Assembly (NCBI GenBank): GCA_949825065.1
Contig: OX463855.1
Span: 35,888,281 to 35,952,280, forward strand
Direction of reading: 5' to 3'
Origin: Odontocerum albicorne
Lineage: Eukaryota; Arthropoda; Insecta; Trichoptera; Odontoceridae
Length of the DNA: 64,000 nt
In this document: piece by piece, positions 11,116 through 22,500 of the stretch
Position numbering within the stretch: the first letter of the stretch is position 1
Layout: the number at the start of each line of letters is the position of its first letter
Position numbers and translations under genes: made by a program
The notes under the pieces: generated by a model
The model's input: the letters and a program-made list of their open reading frames with translations, nothing else
Database searches by the model: none
Told to the model about the DNA's origin: nothing

Positions 11116-11316
11116 ATAAAAATAAACTATAAATAATATATAAAATGGGGGTTGGGTTCGATTCCAGATGGTACCACAAAAAAAAGAAAAGAAAAGAAGC
11201 TTAAACGGTTTGTCTGGTAACAATACTGGCAGATGCTAGACGTGTGCGAGCGTTGTTACCTGTCCGTTTGCGGTAGTATTTCTATCATGTATAATAAATA
11301 AATAATAAATAAGTGT

Positions 11317-11922
11317 AACCTAGGAGTCCTAATAGATAACACTCTCTCATGGCGAGATCAAATAAATGAGGTATGCCGAAGGATCTTCTTCAGCCTTCAT
11401 TCCCTTAAAGTGTTGCAAAGATTCCTACCAACTAAAACCAAAATTTTACTCGTACAATCTCTGCTCTTTCCGATTCTGGACTATGCGGACGTATGTTACT
11501 TGAATGTTACAGAGGAACAGCTGGACAAATTACAGCGTCTTCAAAATGTGCGTCTAAGATGCATTTTCAACCTACGAAAGTACGATCATATAACTTCATA
11601 CCAGAAGGCATTGAACTTGTTGAATGCTAGAAATAGATGCCAAATTCACATACTGTCTCTATTGTATAATCTCCTTAACTGTCCCGCCGCACCCTCTTAT
11701 CTCGCCGAAAATTTTCAGCGTCTTTCGAATCATGGATTAGCGCTACGCTCAAACAGAGATTGTTTATTGTCCTTTCCAGTTCACCGCTCTTCTTTCTTTA
11801 CGTCGTCCTTAACTGTCCATGCAGTGAGACTTTGGAATCAGTTACAAACCAATATAAGACTCGCTCCGTCCTTGGCATGCTTTAAGAAGCGACTGAAAAA
11901 ACTCTTAATTTCTAGTCAGTAA
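11317..11922 (+). pseudogene. LINE-B ORF2 C-terminal fragment
   Basis: An open frame of about 200 codons begins inside the reverse transcriptase thumb (NLGVLIDNTLSWRDQIN), continues with SLLFPILDYADVCY and LDKLQRLQNVRLRCIF, and ends VRLWNQLQTNIRL..LLISSQ. This order is typical of the region after the YADD box in Jockey/CR1/L2-like LINEs. The N-terminus, endonuclease and catalytic box are lost by 5' truncation. Its intact frame suggests a fairly young copy. Confidence 0.85.
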
Positions 11923-12225
11923 AATAACGTGTTTCATTCCTGATTTTTCTTTTCCTTTCCTCTCCATCATCCCTTCCTTTCCTTTTGATTGATGATATCT
12001 CACTTTATATGAAAAATAATGTTCGGTTGATTGTCCGTCTTTGTGGGGTTCGTGGGCATGTGCTCACGTATATGTTTATGGATTTCGTGGGGATGAATAG
12101 TCATTTGAATGATTTATGCGACCACGTAACTTGCTTCTTTTACTTTTGTCTGGTTGGTTGGAAGAGATTGCCGCCTGGCAATACGATTATATTGCAATAA
12201 AAGTGATAAATGTAATAAATAAATA
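11317..12225 (+). mobile_element. LINE-B, 5'-truncated copy
   Basis: The C-terminal part of a LINE ORF2 (stop TAA ends at 11922) is followed by about 300 bp of 3' UTR ending GGTTGGAAGAGATTGCCGCC, then AATAAAAGTG and a (TAAA)n tail. The same 3' UTR recurs at 45028-45484 (minus) and 59943-60278. The 3' UTR end matches the SINE-B tail. Confidence 0.88.
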
Positions 12226-12440
12226 AATACAGGTTTATTGATAGCAGCATAGTATGTACATAATACATTTAGACACATTTCAAGAACACATTAAAAAGAG
12301 AATACATTAAAAAACAGAAGCTATCAAAAGGTCTGGGCTCATCTAATAACATCCCCTCGGCTAAGATACACCCCACCAATATAGGGCGAGCCCAGCCACG
12401 GGGATATCAGATGTTTTTCAGCCCACACCCTTGAGCATGT
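12215..12440 (-). repeat. Family C repeat, copy 1
   Basis: On the minus strand it reads GGTGTGGGCTGAAAAACATC, GGCTGGGCTCGCCCTATATT, GGTGGGGTGTATCTTAGCCG, and ends ATCAATAAACCTGTATTTAT. Other copies are at 13931-14345, 25180-25395, 47800-48095, 54310-54500 and 56465-56560. The terminal A+T tail suggests a retroposed element; no pol III boxes are clear. Confidence 0.8.
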
Positions 12441-12669
12441 AGAACAAAAAGAAAAAAAAAACACAGAAAATAAATAGATGACAAAAAAATACATTCAAGA
12501 GATAAATTATGACTAGCTGTGAGTTATTTGTCTGCTTGAATTGTATTGTATTCGACTTCCGTTAAATACAGTAAGACCTGGCAGGGTTATGACAAAATCT
12601 TCCAGCCATCAAGAAAGGTGTTAAATGGACCTTTAATGAAAAACATACTGCAATCATTTTTTAAAAATA

Positions 12670-12752
12670 ACTGAAAACTAACAGAAATCAAATCCGTAAC
12701 CTTTGGGCTGAAATACAGATATCTTACGAACTAGGCAACGGAGGTCGTCACT
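12670..12752 (-). repeat. Diverged SINE-B head
   Basis: The minus strand reads GACGACCTCCGTTGCCTAGT and ends near GGTTACGGATTTGATTTC, the A- and B-box regions of SINE-B with several changes. The tail is not recognisable. Confidence 0.55.
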
Positions 12753-13451
12753 TTTGTGATTCTTAACCGGAAGACATAGCTGCTGAGGCTTAAGATAATA
12801 TTGTTTTCAGGCCACGCTCTTCAACATCATTAATTTGGATATATTGAGGGGTATGATACGAATGAATTAACCTTTTACCTAATCTAACGGCCTTCTTTAT
12901 CTGGCTAGTTAGTAGATAACGGTCCTTGAACTATGGTACGCGTACAACTCGTGATACACGAGCAAGCAAGCGTTAAAATATTGAAGTTCCATGAAACTTC
13001 AACGTCATTCACAAAATGGTAAGGCCGGTTTGCACCAACGATATTTATCGAAGTATCATAGGGTTGCCGAGTAAAAAGAATAAAACGCATTGAATTTGGT
13101 AAGTATCTACATAAAGTTTTTTAAATTTCATCCCTTAATTATATAAATAATATTTATTAAATCAACAGGAGATATTATTTCCTATATGTGCTCATATTCG
13201 TTAATTTTTGTTCTATATACTCGTACGTGGCATATTTATTACACAACGAGTAAAAGTGTAGATATAGTTTTATCTATGTATATTATGAAAATTGGTTTTT
13301 GAAGGGGCTGATGGTGAAGCCTTCCTTCAGCCCTCTGCTGAAAGGGATACTGGTAACATTTATTAGGTGATACAGTTCAAAATAAGTTTACGAACTCCTG
13401 GCTTAACCCATTGAGTTAGTATCGTTAAATGATATTTACTTTTGTGGTTTT

Positions 13452-13637
13452 CACCCTTGTACACGGGTGCATGAGGATAAGATCCCTTGTACACGTGGTG
13501 CATGAGGATTAGATCCCTTGTACACGTGGTGCATGAGGATTAGATCCCTTGTACACGTGGTGCATGAGGATTAGATCCCTTGTACACGTGGTGCATGAGG
13601 ATTAGATCCCTTGTACACGTGGTGCATGAGGATTAGA
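13452..13637 (+). repeat. 31-bp tandem repeat containing CACGTG
   Basis: Six units of CCCTTGTACACGTGGTGCAT..GAGGATTAGAT, of which four are identical by eye. The first lacks one base and CACGTG. Each later unit holds the palindrome CACGTG, a consensus bHLH E-box. No gene lies within about 5 kb, so a regulatory role is speculative. Confidence 0.9.
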
Positions 13638-13930
13638 TTCGATCGGTTTTGTCATTTAAAGTATTGACTTATCGCTGATAGAAGATTCGAACGTGGAAAC
13701 GTTTTACTTTTAAAACTGCTTAACTATTTTAATATATTACTGCCTAACTATTTCAATGTTGTCTCAACTATTTCATTTCCCATTTGTTATTTTGTAAAAT
13801 TTGGACTCCTTTGAGACTTTTCTTTTTTTCGTTCTTGCTGACAGTTAACCTGAGGTGGTATATGTGGGTTTACTTTTTATTTTGTTTTCTGCCATACGTT
13901 TTTGTTTTTTTATATTTATTCTTTAATCTA

Positions 13931-14345
13931 GATATGCGAGGGTGTGGATGGAAGCCCCCCGATGCCCTTGCGGTCGGGCTCGCCCTACATTGGTGGGGTG
14001 TATATCGGCCGGAAGAATGTTTGTGGGATGAGCCTGGACCTTTTAATGTCTTCTCTCTTGAATGTATTTTTTTTTGTTATCTATTTATTTTCTGTGTTTT
14101 TTTTTATATTCTTGTTCTACATGTTCAAGGGTGTGGGCTGAAAAACATCAGGTGTTCCCGTGGCTTGGTTCACCCTATATTGGTGGGGTGTATCTTAGCC
14201 GAGGGGATGTTATTAGATGAGCCCAGACTTTTTGATAGCTTCTGTATTTAATGTATTATCTGTAATTTATGTGTTTTAGAAGTGTTATTTAAATATATTT
14301 TGTACATACTATGTTGCTGTCAATAAACCTATATTTATTTATTTA
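13931..14345 (+). repeat. Family C repeat, two heads in tandem
   Basis: Two consecutive copies of the GGGTGTGG..GCTCGCCCTA..TTGGTGGGGTGTAT block are followed by one full 3' tail ending TCAATAAACCTATATTTATT. The first copy stops before its tail. The open frame across it (13784-14251) is rich in Phe and Leu from T runs and is not a gene. Confidence 0.8.
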
Positions 14346-14399
14346 TTTATGTTTTATTTTATCGAGTACTGTATAAACTTATTAATCTGAGTAAGTAAA

Positions 14400-14496
14400 G
14401 TAAATGACTAGGGAGTCGAGAGTAAATGACTAGGGGGTCGATGGTTTTAAAAAAATTTGGTAAAGGGATCTGCGGCCGATAAAAGTTTGGGAACTG
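14400..14496 (-). mobile_element. hAT-type terminal fragment
   Basis: On the minus strand the sequence begins CAGTTCCCAAACTTTTATCG, then GCCGCAGATCCCTTTACCAA and CATCGACCCCCTAGTC, a pattern seen at hAT ends. No matching second end was identified. Confidence 0.5.
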
Positions 14497-14514
14497 TTAT
14501 CTAAATGCACACAG

Positions 14515-14715
14515 GTTGTAGCATTGAAATTCAGAATTCTTAGTGTTGATGCATTTTTTGATTTGTGATATGTTAACATTATTGTACATTTAAATTTTTT
14601 GTTCTTTGAATGCGTTAACCTCATCTATGTCAAAATTTCGTTTTTTTTTATTAATATTTTTTTAAGTGACAAGAGTATATAATTGACACATTGATAAGCT
14701 GGTTGGCTTTAACAG
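14515..14715 (+). repeat. Family I repeat, copy 1
   Basis: Shares TGAAATTCAGAATTCTTAGT and a later AGTATATAATTGACA..GCTGGTT..CAGGAAT block with 58785-59015. Function unknown. Confidence 0.45.
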
Positions 14716-14717
14716 GA

Positions 14718-14933
14718 ATCATAGTATAAATAGGCCAAAACCCATACGACAGTTGTCTTCAAAGAAAGAATACGAGAATTGAATTTTGAATAAAAGAGAG
14801 CGAGAGAGGAATACTTGGATTCTCTCCGAAAGTAATTCGAAATTTGAATCACGGTGGGTCCGTGATACTGAACGAATTTTAAATACCTAGCTAACATTTT
14901 TTTAACCGGTGTAAAAGGGGACGATGTATAAAA

Positions 14934-14985
<52 letters not shown>
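14718..14985 (-). repeat. Family D element with (TA)n, truncated by gap
   Basis: Contains TAGTATAAATAGGCCAAAAC, the GAGCGAGAGAGGAATACTTG block and CCGGTGTAAAAGGGGACGAT, then runs into (TA)n that ends at the assembly gap. Complete relatives at 40620-41116 and 45905-46220 show that another end with hairpins should follow. Confidence 0.8.
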
Positions 14986-15185
14986 NNNNNNNNNNNNNNN
15001 NNNNNNNNNNNNNNNNNNNNNNNNNNNNNNNNNNNNNNNNNNNNNNNNNNNNNNNNNNNNNNNNNNNNNNNNNNNNNNNNNNNNNNNNNNNNNNNNNNNN
15101 NNNNNNNNNNNNNNNNNNNNNNNNNNNNNNNNNNNNNNNNNNNNNNNNNNNNNNNNNNNNNNNNNNNNNNNNNNNNNNNNNNNNN
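14986..15185. other. Assembly gap (200 N)
   Basis: A run of exactly 200 N follows a (TA)n tract and precedes satellite sequence. The round size suggests a placeholder, so the true distance and the continuity between flanks are unknown. Confidence 0.98.
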
Positions 15186-18079
15186 CTATCATTGACTACC
15201 AAGATTACGAATATATGTACAAAATCCACACACGAATATGATTTGTTCTACGAGTTTTCAACCCAAACCTCTTATTTAGCGATATTTCATTATTTTAAAT
15301 CCAGATTTATAAGTAATGTATTTCATTATTTTAAGTCCGGATTTATAAGTAATGTACGAAAATTTCATACTTTTCACTCGAAATATTGCCATTGATCACC
15401 AAATTTAAGAATATATGTACAAAATCACGACAGGAATATTATTTGTTTTACGAGTTTTCGTATTTTTCGTCCCAAATGTCTAATTTTGCAATATATCAAT
15501 ATTTTCTCAAGTATATTTTGAATTTAGTTACTTTTGACTTACAAAATACTATTTTTTCGTAAGTAAAATGTAATGTTAAATGTAAGAATCTTAATGAATC
15601 AAGACAAGAGTGAAAGACAAGGACTAGAAACGCATTGACGTTGATTATAACATAAAACCTAAAACCTAAAAATCTACGTACATTTGATAGTAATGCACGG
15701 AAACTTCACACTTTTCACCCGAAAAAATAAGCATTGACGACCAAGATTACGAATATATGTACAAAATCCACACACTAATATGATTCGTTCTACGAGTTTT
15801 CGTGTTTTTGTCCCAAACCTCTTATTTAGCGATATTTCAGTATTTTAAGCCCAGATTAATAAGTAATACACGGAAACTTCACACTTTTCACCCGAAAAAC
15901 TAGCATTGACTACCAAGATTACGAATAAATGTACAAAATCCACACACGAATATGATTTGTTCTACGAGTTTTCGTGTTTTTGTCCCAACCCTCTTATTTA
16001 GCGATATTTTATTATTTTAATTCCAGATTTATGAGCAATGGACGGAAATTTCATACTGTTCACTCGAAATATTGCCATTGATGACTAAATTAAGGAATAT
16101 ACGTACAAAATTACGTCAGAAATATTATTTGTTCTACGAGTTTTCGTATTTTTCGTCCCAAATGTCAAATTTTGCAATATTTCAATATTTTCAAATATAT
16201 TTTGAATTTTGTTACTTTTGACTTACAAAATACCAATTTTTTCGTACAAAAATGTAAGAATCTTAATGAATCAAGACAACACTGAAAGACAAGGACAGGA
16301 AACGCATTGACGTTGATTATAACATAAAACGTAAAACCTCCTAAACATCTATGTACATTTGATAGTAATACACGGAAACTTCACACTTTTCACCCGAAAT
16401 ACTAGCATTGACGACCAAGATTTCGAATATATGTAAAAAATCCACACACAAATATTATTTGTTCAACGAGTTTTCGTGTTCTTGTCCCAAACCTCTTATT
16501 TAGCGATATTTCAGTATTTTAAGTCCAGATTTATAAGTAATACACGGAAACTTCACACTTTTCACCCGAAAAACTAGCATTGACCACCAAGATTACGAAT
16601 ATATATACAAAATCCACACACGAATATGATTTGTTCTACGAGTTTTCGTGTTTTTGTCCCAGACCTCTTATTTAGCGATATTTCAGTATTTTAAGTCCAG
16701 ATTTATAAAGTAATGTACGGAAATTTCATACTTTTCACTCGAAATATTGCCACTGATGACCAAGTTTAGGAATATATATACAAAATCACGACAGGAATAT
16801 TATTAGTTCTACGAGTTTTCGTAGTTTTCTTCCCAAATGTCAAATTTTGCAATATTTCAATATTTTCAAATATATTTTAAATTTTGTTACTTTTGAGTTA
16901 CAAAATACCAATTTTGTCGTACAAAAATGTAAAAATCTTAATGAATCAAGACAAGAGTGAAAAAGACAAGGACAAGAAACGCATTGACGTTGATTATAAC
17001 ATAAAACGTAAAACCTCCAAAACATCAATGTACATTTGATAGTAATACACGGAAAGTTCACACTTTTCACCCAAAAAACTAGCATTGACGACCAAGATTA
17101 CGAATATATGTACAAAATCCACACACTAATATGATTTGTTTTACGAGTTTTCGTGTTTTTGTCCCAAACCTCTTATTTAGCGATATTTCATTATTTTACG
17201 TCCAGATTTATAAGCAATGTACGGAAATTTCATACTTTTCACTCGAAATATTGCCATTGATGACTAAGTTTAGGAATATATGTACAAAATCACAACAGGA
17301 ATATAATTTGTTCTACGAGTTTTCGTATTTTTCGTCCCAAATGTCAAATTTTGCAATATTTCAGTATTTTCAAGTATTTTTTAAATTTTGTTAGTTTTGA
17401 CTTAGAAAATACCATTTTTTCGTACAAAAATGTAAGAATCTTAATGAATCAAGACAAGAGTGAAAAAGACAAGGACAAGAAACGCATTGACGTTGATTAT
17501 AACATAAAAAGTAAAACCTCCTAAACATCAATGTACATTTGATAGTAATACACGGAAACTTCACACTTTTCACCCGAAAAATTAGCATTGACGACCAAGA
17601 TTACAAATATATGTACAAAATCCACACACGAATATGATTTGTTCTACGAGTTTTCGTGTTTTTGTCCCAAACCTCTTATTTAGCGATATTTCATTATTTT
17701 AATTCCAGATTTATGAGCAATGTACGGAAATTTCATACTTTTCACTCGAAATATTACCATTGATGACCAAATTTAGGAATATACGTACAAAATTACGACA
17801 GGAATATTATTTGTTCTACGAATTTTCGTATTTTTCGTCCCAAATGTCAAATTTTGCAATATTTCAGTATTTTCAAGTATTTTTTGAATTTTGTTACTTT
17901 TACAAAATACCATTTTTTCGTACAAAAATGTAAGAATCTTAATGAATCAAGACAAGAGTGAAAGACAAGGACAAGAAACGCATTGACGTTGATTATAACA
18001 TAAAACGTAAAACCTCCTAAACATCAATGTACATTTGATAGTAATACACGGAAACTTCACACTTTTCACCCGAAAAACG
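15186..18079 (+). repeat. Higher-order satellite, left arm of the inverted structure
   Basis: Two related monomer types alternate. Type 1 (about 185 bp) has ACCAAGATTACGAATATATG, TTTAGCGATATTTCAG and ACTTCACACTTTTCACCCG. Type 2 has TTTAGGAATATATGTAC, AATTTTGCAATATTTCA and a long insert with GAATCAAGACAAGAGTGAAA and GCATTGACGTTGATTATAAC. All units point the same way. The same units occur reversed at 19828-24080. Short open frames here are shadows. Confidence 0.93.
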
Positions 18080-18300
18080 TGATAAAAATGATTAAAATAC
18101 ATACAATAACAAAAATGAACCAATATTAAAGTTTACTTTAGTTAGTACGTGATTAGCGTGTTTTTTTTGTCTTTTTTAGACTTTGTTTTTTTAATCTGCC
18201 CACGCCCCTCCGTGCCATCTCAACGCCCCCTAATTTTCTCTGGGTCTTCTACTGCCCCCTTGAAAGTCTCAAACGCCCAAAAGAGGGCGTTATCGCCCAC

Positions 18301-18322
18301 GTTGAGAACCTATGGCTTAGAC
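18301..18322 (+). mobile_element. hAT-like terminus and target copy, left arm
   Basis: GTTGAGAACCTATG is the element end and GCTTAGAC the adjoining octamer. They mirror the start of the hAT-like element at 19591 and its GTCTAAGC target copy, which shows that the arms were copied after the element had inserted. Confidence 0.75.
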
Positions 18323-18479
18323 AATATATTCTTGATGGGGATGCTTCATCAGTCCGAGTGTTAGCATTTTTCCAAAAGATAGCATTAAATTTTTTAGTGC
18401 CTGTCTTGATAATAACCTCTCCTTCGATAGACAAATTGGTGGAACCATTTCTTCGGGATTCAATAATTTGTGTATGTCG

Positions 18480-19100
18480 ATGTCTTCCAACAAATTCTTA
18501 TAAATGTATTTATTGTGTTGCGTCTGGATTATTGTAACTTCATTTATTCTGGTTTGCCTGATTCACAATTGTATAGACTCCAGTCTGTTTTCAATGCAGC
18601 AGCTAAGTTTATATATGGTAGTGATAAATATTTACACTTCTAAAAATTCTACACTAAGTGTAGAACACTAAGGCTTAAGTGCTTAAGGCTTATTCTACAC
18701 TAAGGCTTAAGTGTCGCGAATGGATTAATTTCAAACTTTATTTCTTTATATTCAAGTCCCTTAATATGATGTATCCATCGTATATTTTTAGAGTCTATGT
18801 CTTTGAGATGTTCCTTCGGAGTGTAGTAGAACTTCAAGGCCAAGGAATCAACCATTTTTTATTTATTATTATTTATTAGGAGTGTAGAACTTTGAGGTTG
18901 AATTCGTCTGAATCTAAGAAATTGATTATTCCAAATCAATCCAATATAATGGGGTATTAGGATAAAGCTTTTGCCGTAGTTGGTACTGTGACGTGGAATG
19001 GTCTTCTTCTTAGTATTAGGAATATCGGTGGCGTTTACAGCTTTAAGAAACACTTAAAGACAACCCTTTTTGGGAGTCTTATCAAAATTGATATTATGAT
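18480..19100 (+). pseudogene. LINE-C C-terminal remnant spanning the palindrome centre
   Basis: Within the left arm the plus strand encodes VLRLDYCNFIYSGLPDSQLY and QSVFNAAAKFIYG, a standard LINE motif after the polymerase domain. The 564-bp spacer (18669-19232) continues with decayed 'LYFFIFKSLN..YPSYIF' and a late 'FKKHLKTTLF'-like end. The upstream half recurs inverted at 19233-19590. Stops and frameshifts occur throughout. Confidence 0.75.
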
Positions 19101-19590
19101 ATATGAACATTACACAATACGCTAGACTAAACCTAAAACCGAATATATTATATTACCGTGACATGTCGGAAAATCTACAAAGGTTACTACTTTGTAGTTC
19201 GTCTTCCTTGGTAAGCTTTCTGCAGTTTTCTTAACAGTTTTCTACACTTAGTGTAGAATTTTTAGAAGTGTAAATATTTATCACTACCATATATAAACTT
19301 AGCTGCTGCATTGAAAACAGACTGGAGTCTATACAATTGTGAATCAGGCAAACCAGAATAAATGAAGTTACAATAATCCAAACGCAACACAATAAATACA
19401 TTTATAAGAATTTGTTGGAAGACATCGACATACACAAATTATTGAATCCCGAAGAAATCGTTCCACCAATTTGTCTATCGAAGGAGAGGTTATTATCAAG
19501 ACAGGCACTAAAAAATTTAATGCTATCTTTTGGAAAAATGCTAACACTCGGACTGATGAAGCATCCCCATCAAGAATATATTGTCTAAGC

Positions 19591-22500
19591 CATAGGTTCT
19601 CAACGTGGGCGATAACGCCCTCTTTTGTGCATTTGAGACTTTCAGGGGGGTAGTAGAAGACCTAGAGAAAATTAGGGGGCGTTGAGATGGCACGGAGGGG
19701 CGTGGGCAGATTAAAAAAATATAGTCTAAAAAAGACAAAAAAAACACGCTAATCACGTACTAACTAAAGTAAACTTTAATATTGGTTCATTTTTGTTATT
19801 GTATGTATTTTAATCATTTTTATCACGTTTTTCGGGTGAAAAGTGTGAAGTTTCCGTGGATTACTATCAAATGTAGGTACATTGAATATTTAGGAGGTTT
19901 TACGTTTTATGTTATAATTACTTATAAATTTGGACTTAAAATACTGAAATATCGCTAAATAAGAGGTTTGGGACAAAAACACGAAAACTGGTAGAACAAA
20001 TCATATTCGTGTGTGGATTTTGTACATATATTCGTAATCTTGGTCGTCAATGCTAGTTTTTCGGGTGAAAAGTGTGAAGTTTCCGTGTACGAGTATTACT
20101 TATAAATTTGGACTTAAAATACTGAAATATCGCTAAATAAGAGGTTTGGGACAAAAACACGAAAACTCGTAGAACAAATTATATTCCTGTCGTGATTTTG
20201 TGCATATATTCCTAAACTTGGTCATCAATGGCAATATTTCGAGTGAAAAGTATGAAATTTCCGTAAATTGCTTATAAATCTGGACTTAAAATAATGAAAT
20301 ATCGCTAATTAAGAGGTTTAGGATAAAAACACTAAAACTCGTAGAACAAATCATATTTGTGTGTGGATTTTGTACATATATTCGTAATCTTGGTAGTCAA
20401 TGCTAGTTTTTCGGGTGAAAAGTGTGAAGTTTCCGTGTATTATTATCAAATGTATATAGATTTTTAGGAGGTTTTACGTTTTATGTTATAAATCAACGTC
20501 AATGCGTTTCTTGTCCATGTCCTTTTCACTCTTGTCTTGATTTATTAAGATTCTTACATTTTAGTACGAAAAAATGGTATTTTGTAAGTCAAAAGTAACA
20601 AAATTCAAAAAATACTTGAAAATACTGAAATATTGCAAAATTTGACATTTGGGACGAAAAATACGAAAGTATTACTTATAAATTTGGACTTAAAATACTG
20701 AAATATCGCTAAATAAGAAGTTTGGGACAAAAACACGAAAACTCGTAGAACAAATTATATTCCTGTCGTAATTTTGTACATATATTCCTAAACTTGGTCA
20801 TCAATGGCAATATTTCAAGTGAAAAGTATGAAATTTCCGTACATTGCTTATAAATCTGGACGTAAAATAATGAAATATCGCTTAATAAGAGGTTTGGGAC
20901 AAAACACGAAAACTCGTAGAACAAATCATATTCGTGTGTAATCTTGGTCGTGAATGCTAGTTTTCGGGTGAAAAGTGTGAAGTTTCCGTGTATTATTGTA
21001 CTTATAAATTTGGACTTAAAATACTGAATTATCGCTAAAAAAGAAGTTTTGGACAAAAACACTAAAACTCGTAGAACAAATCATATAAGTGTGTGGATTT
21101 TGTACATATATTCCTAAACTTAGTCATCAATGGCAATATTTCGAGTGAAAAGTATGAAATTTCCGTACATTGCTTATAAATCTGGACGTCAAATAATGAA
21201 ATATCGCTAAATAAGAGGTTTGGGACAAAAACACGAAAACTCGTAGAACAAATCATATTCGTGTGTGAATTTTGTACATATATTCGTAATCTTGGTCGTG
21301 AATGCTAGTTTTCGGGTGAAAAGTATGAAGTTTCCGTGTATTACTTATAAATTTGGACTTAAAATACTGAATTATTGCTAAATAAGAAGTTTTGGACCAA
21401 AACACTAAAACTCGTAGAACAAATCATATAAGTGTGTGGATTTTGTACATATATTCCTAAACTTAGTCATCAATGGCAATATTTCTAGTGAAAAGTATGA
21501 AATTTCCGTACATTGCTTATAAATCTGGACTTAAAATAATGAAATATCGCTAAATAAGAAAGTTGGGACAAAAACACGAAAACTCCTACAACAAATCATA
21601 TTCGTGTGTGGATTTTGTACATTTATTTGTAATCTTGGTAGCGAATGCTAGTTTTTCGGGTGAAAAGTGTGAAGTTTCCGTGTATTACTATCAAATGTAC
21701 ATAGATTTTTAGGAGATTTTACGTTTTATGTTATAATCAACGTCAATGCGTTTCTTGTCCTTGTCATTTTCACTCTTTTCCTTGATTCACTAAGATTATA
21801 ACATTTTTGTACGAAAAAATGGTATTTTGTAAGTCAAAAGTAACAAAATTCAAAAAATACTGGTAAATACTGAAATATTACAAAATTTGACATTTGGGAC
21901 GAAAAATACGAAAACTCGTAGAACAAATTATATTCCTGTCGTGATTTTGTACATATATTCCTAAACTTGGTCATCAATGGCAATATTTCGAGTGAAAAAT
22001 ATGAAATTTCCGTAAATTGCTTATAAATCTGGACTTAAAATAATGAAATATCACTAAATAAGAGGGTTGGGACCAAAACACGAAAACTCGTAGAACAAAT
22101 CATATTCCTGTGTGGATTTTGTATATATATTCATAATCTTAGTCGTCAATGCTTGTTTTTTGGGTGAAAAGTGGGAAGTTTCCGTGTATTACTAATAAAA
22201 CTGGGCTTAAAATACTGAAATATCGCTAAATAAGAGGGTTGGGACAAAAACACGAAAACTCGTAGAACAAATCATATTCCTGTGTGGATTTTGTACATAT
22301 ATTCGTAATCTTGGTCGTCAATGCTAGTTTTTTGGGTGAAAAGTGTGAAGTTTCCGTGTATTACTATCAAACGTACATAGATGTTTAGGAGGTTTTACGT
22401 TTTATGTTATAATCAACGTCAATGCGTTTCTTGTCCTTGTCTTTTTCACTCTTGTCTTGATTTATTAAGATTCTTACATTTTTGTACGAAAAAATGGTAT

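Noticed and set aside
11447..11454. TACTCGTA in the LINE-B frame as an excision scar
   Set aside because: The codons Leu-Val fit the usual LINE motif at this position, so the octamer is probably native here; it is listed but not counted as support.
13784..14251. 155-codon open frame rich in Phe and Leu
   Set aside because: It lies across two family C repeat heads and T-rich linkers; other copies do not keep the frame.
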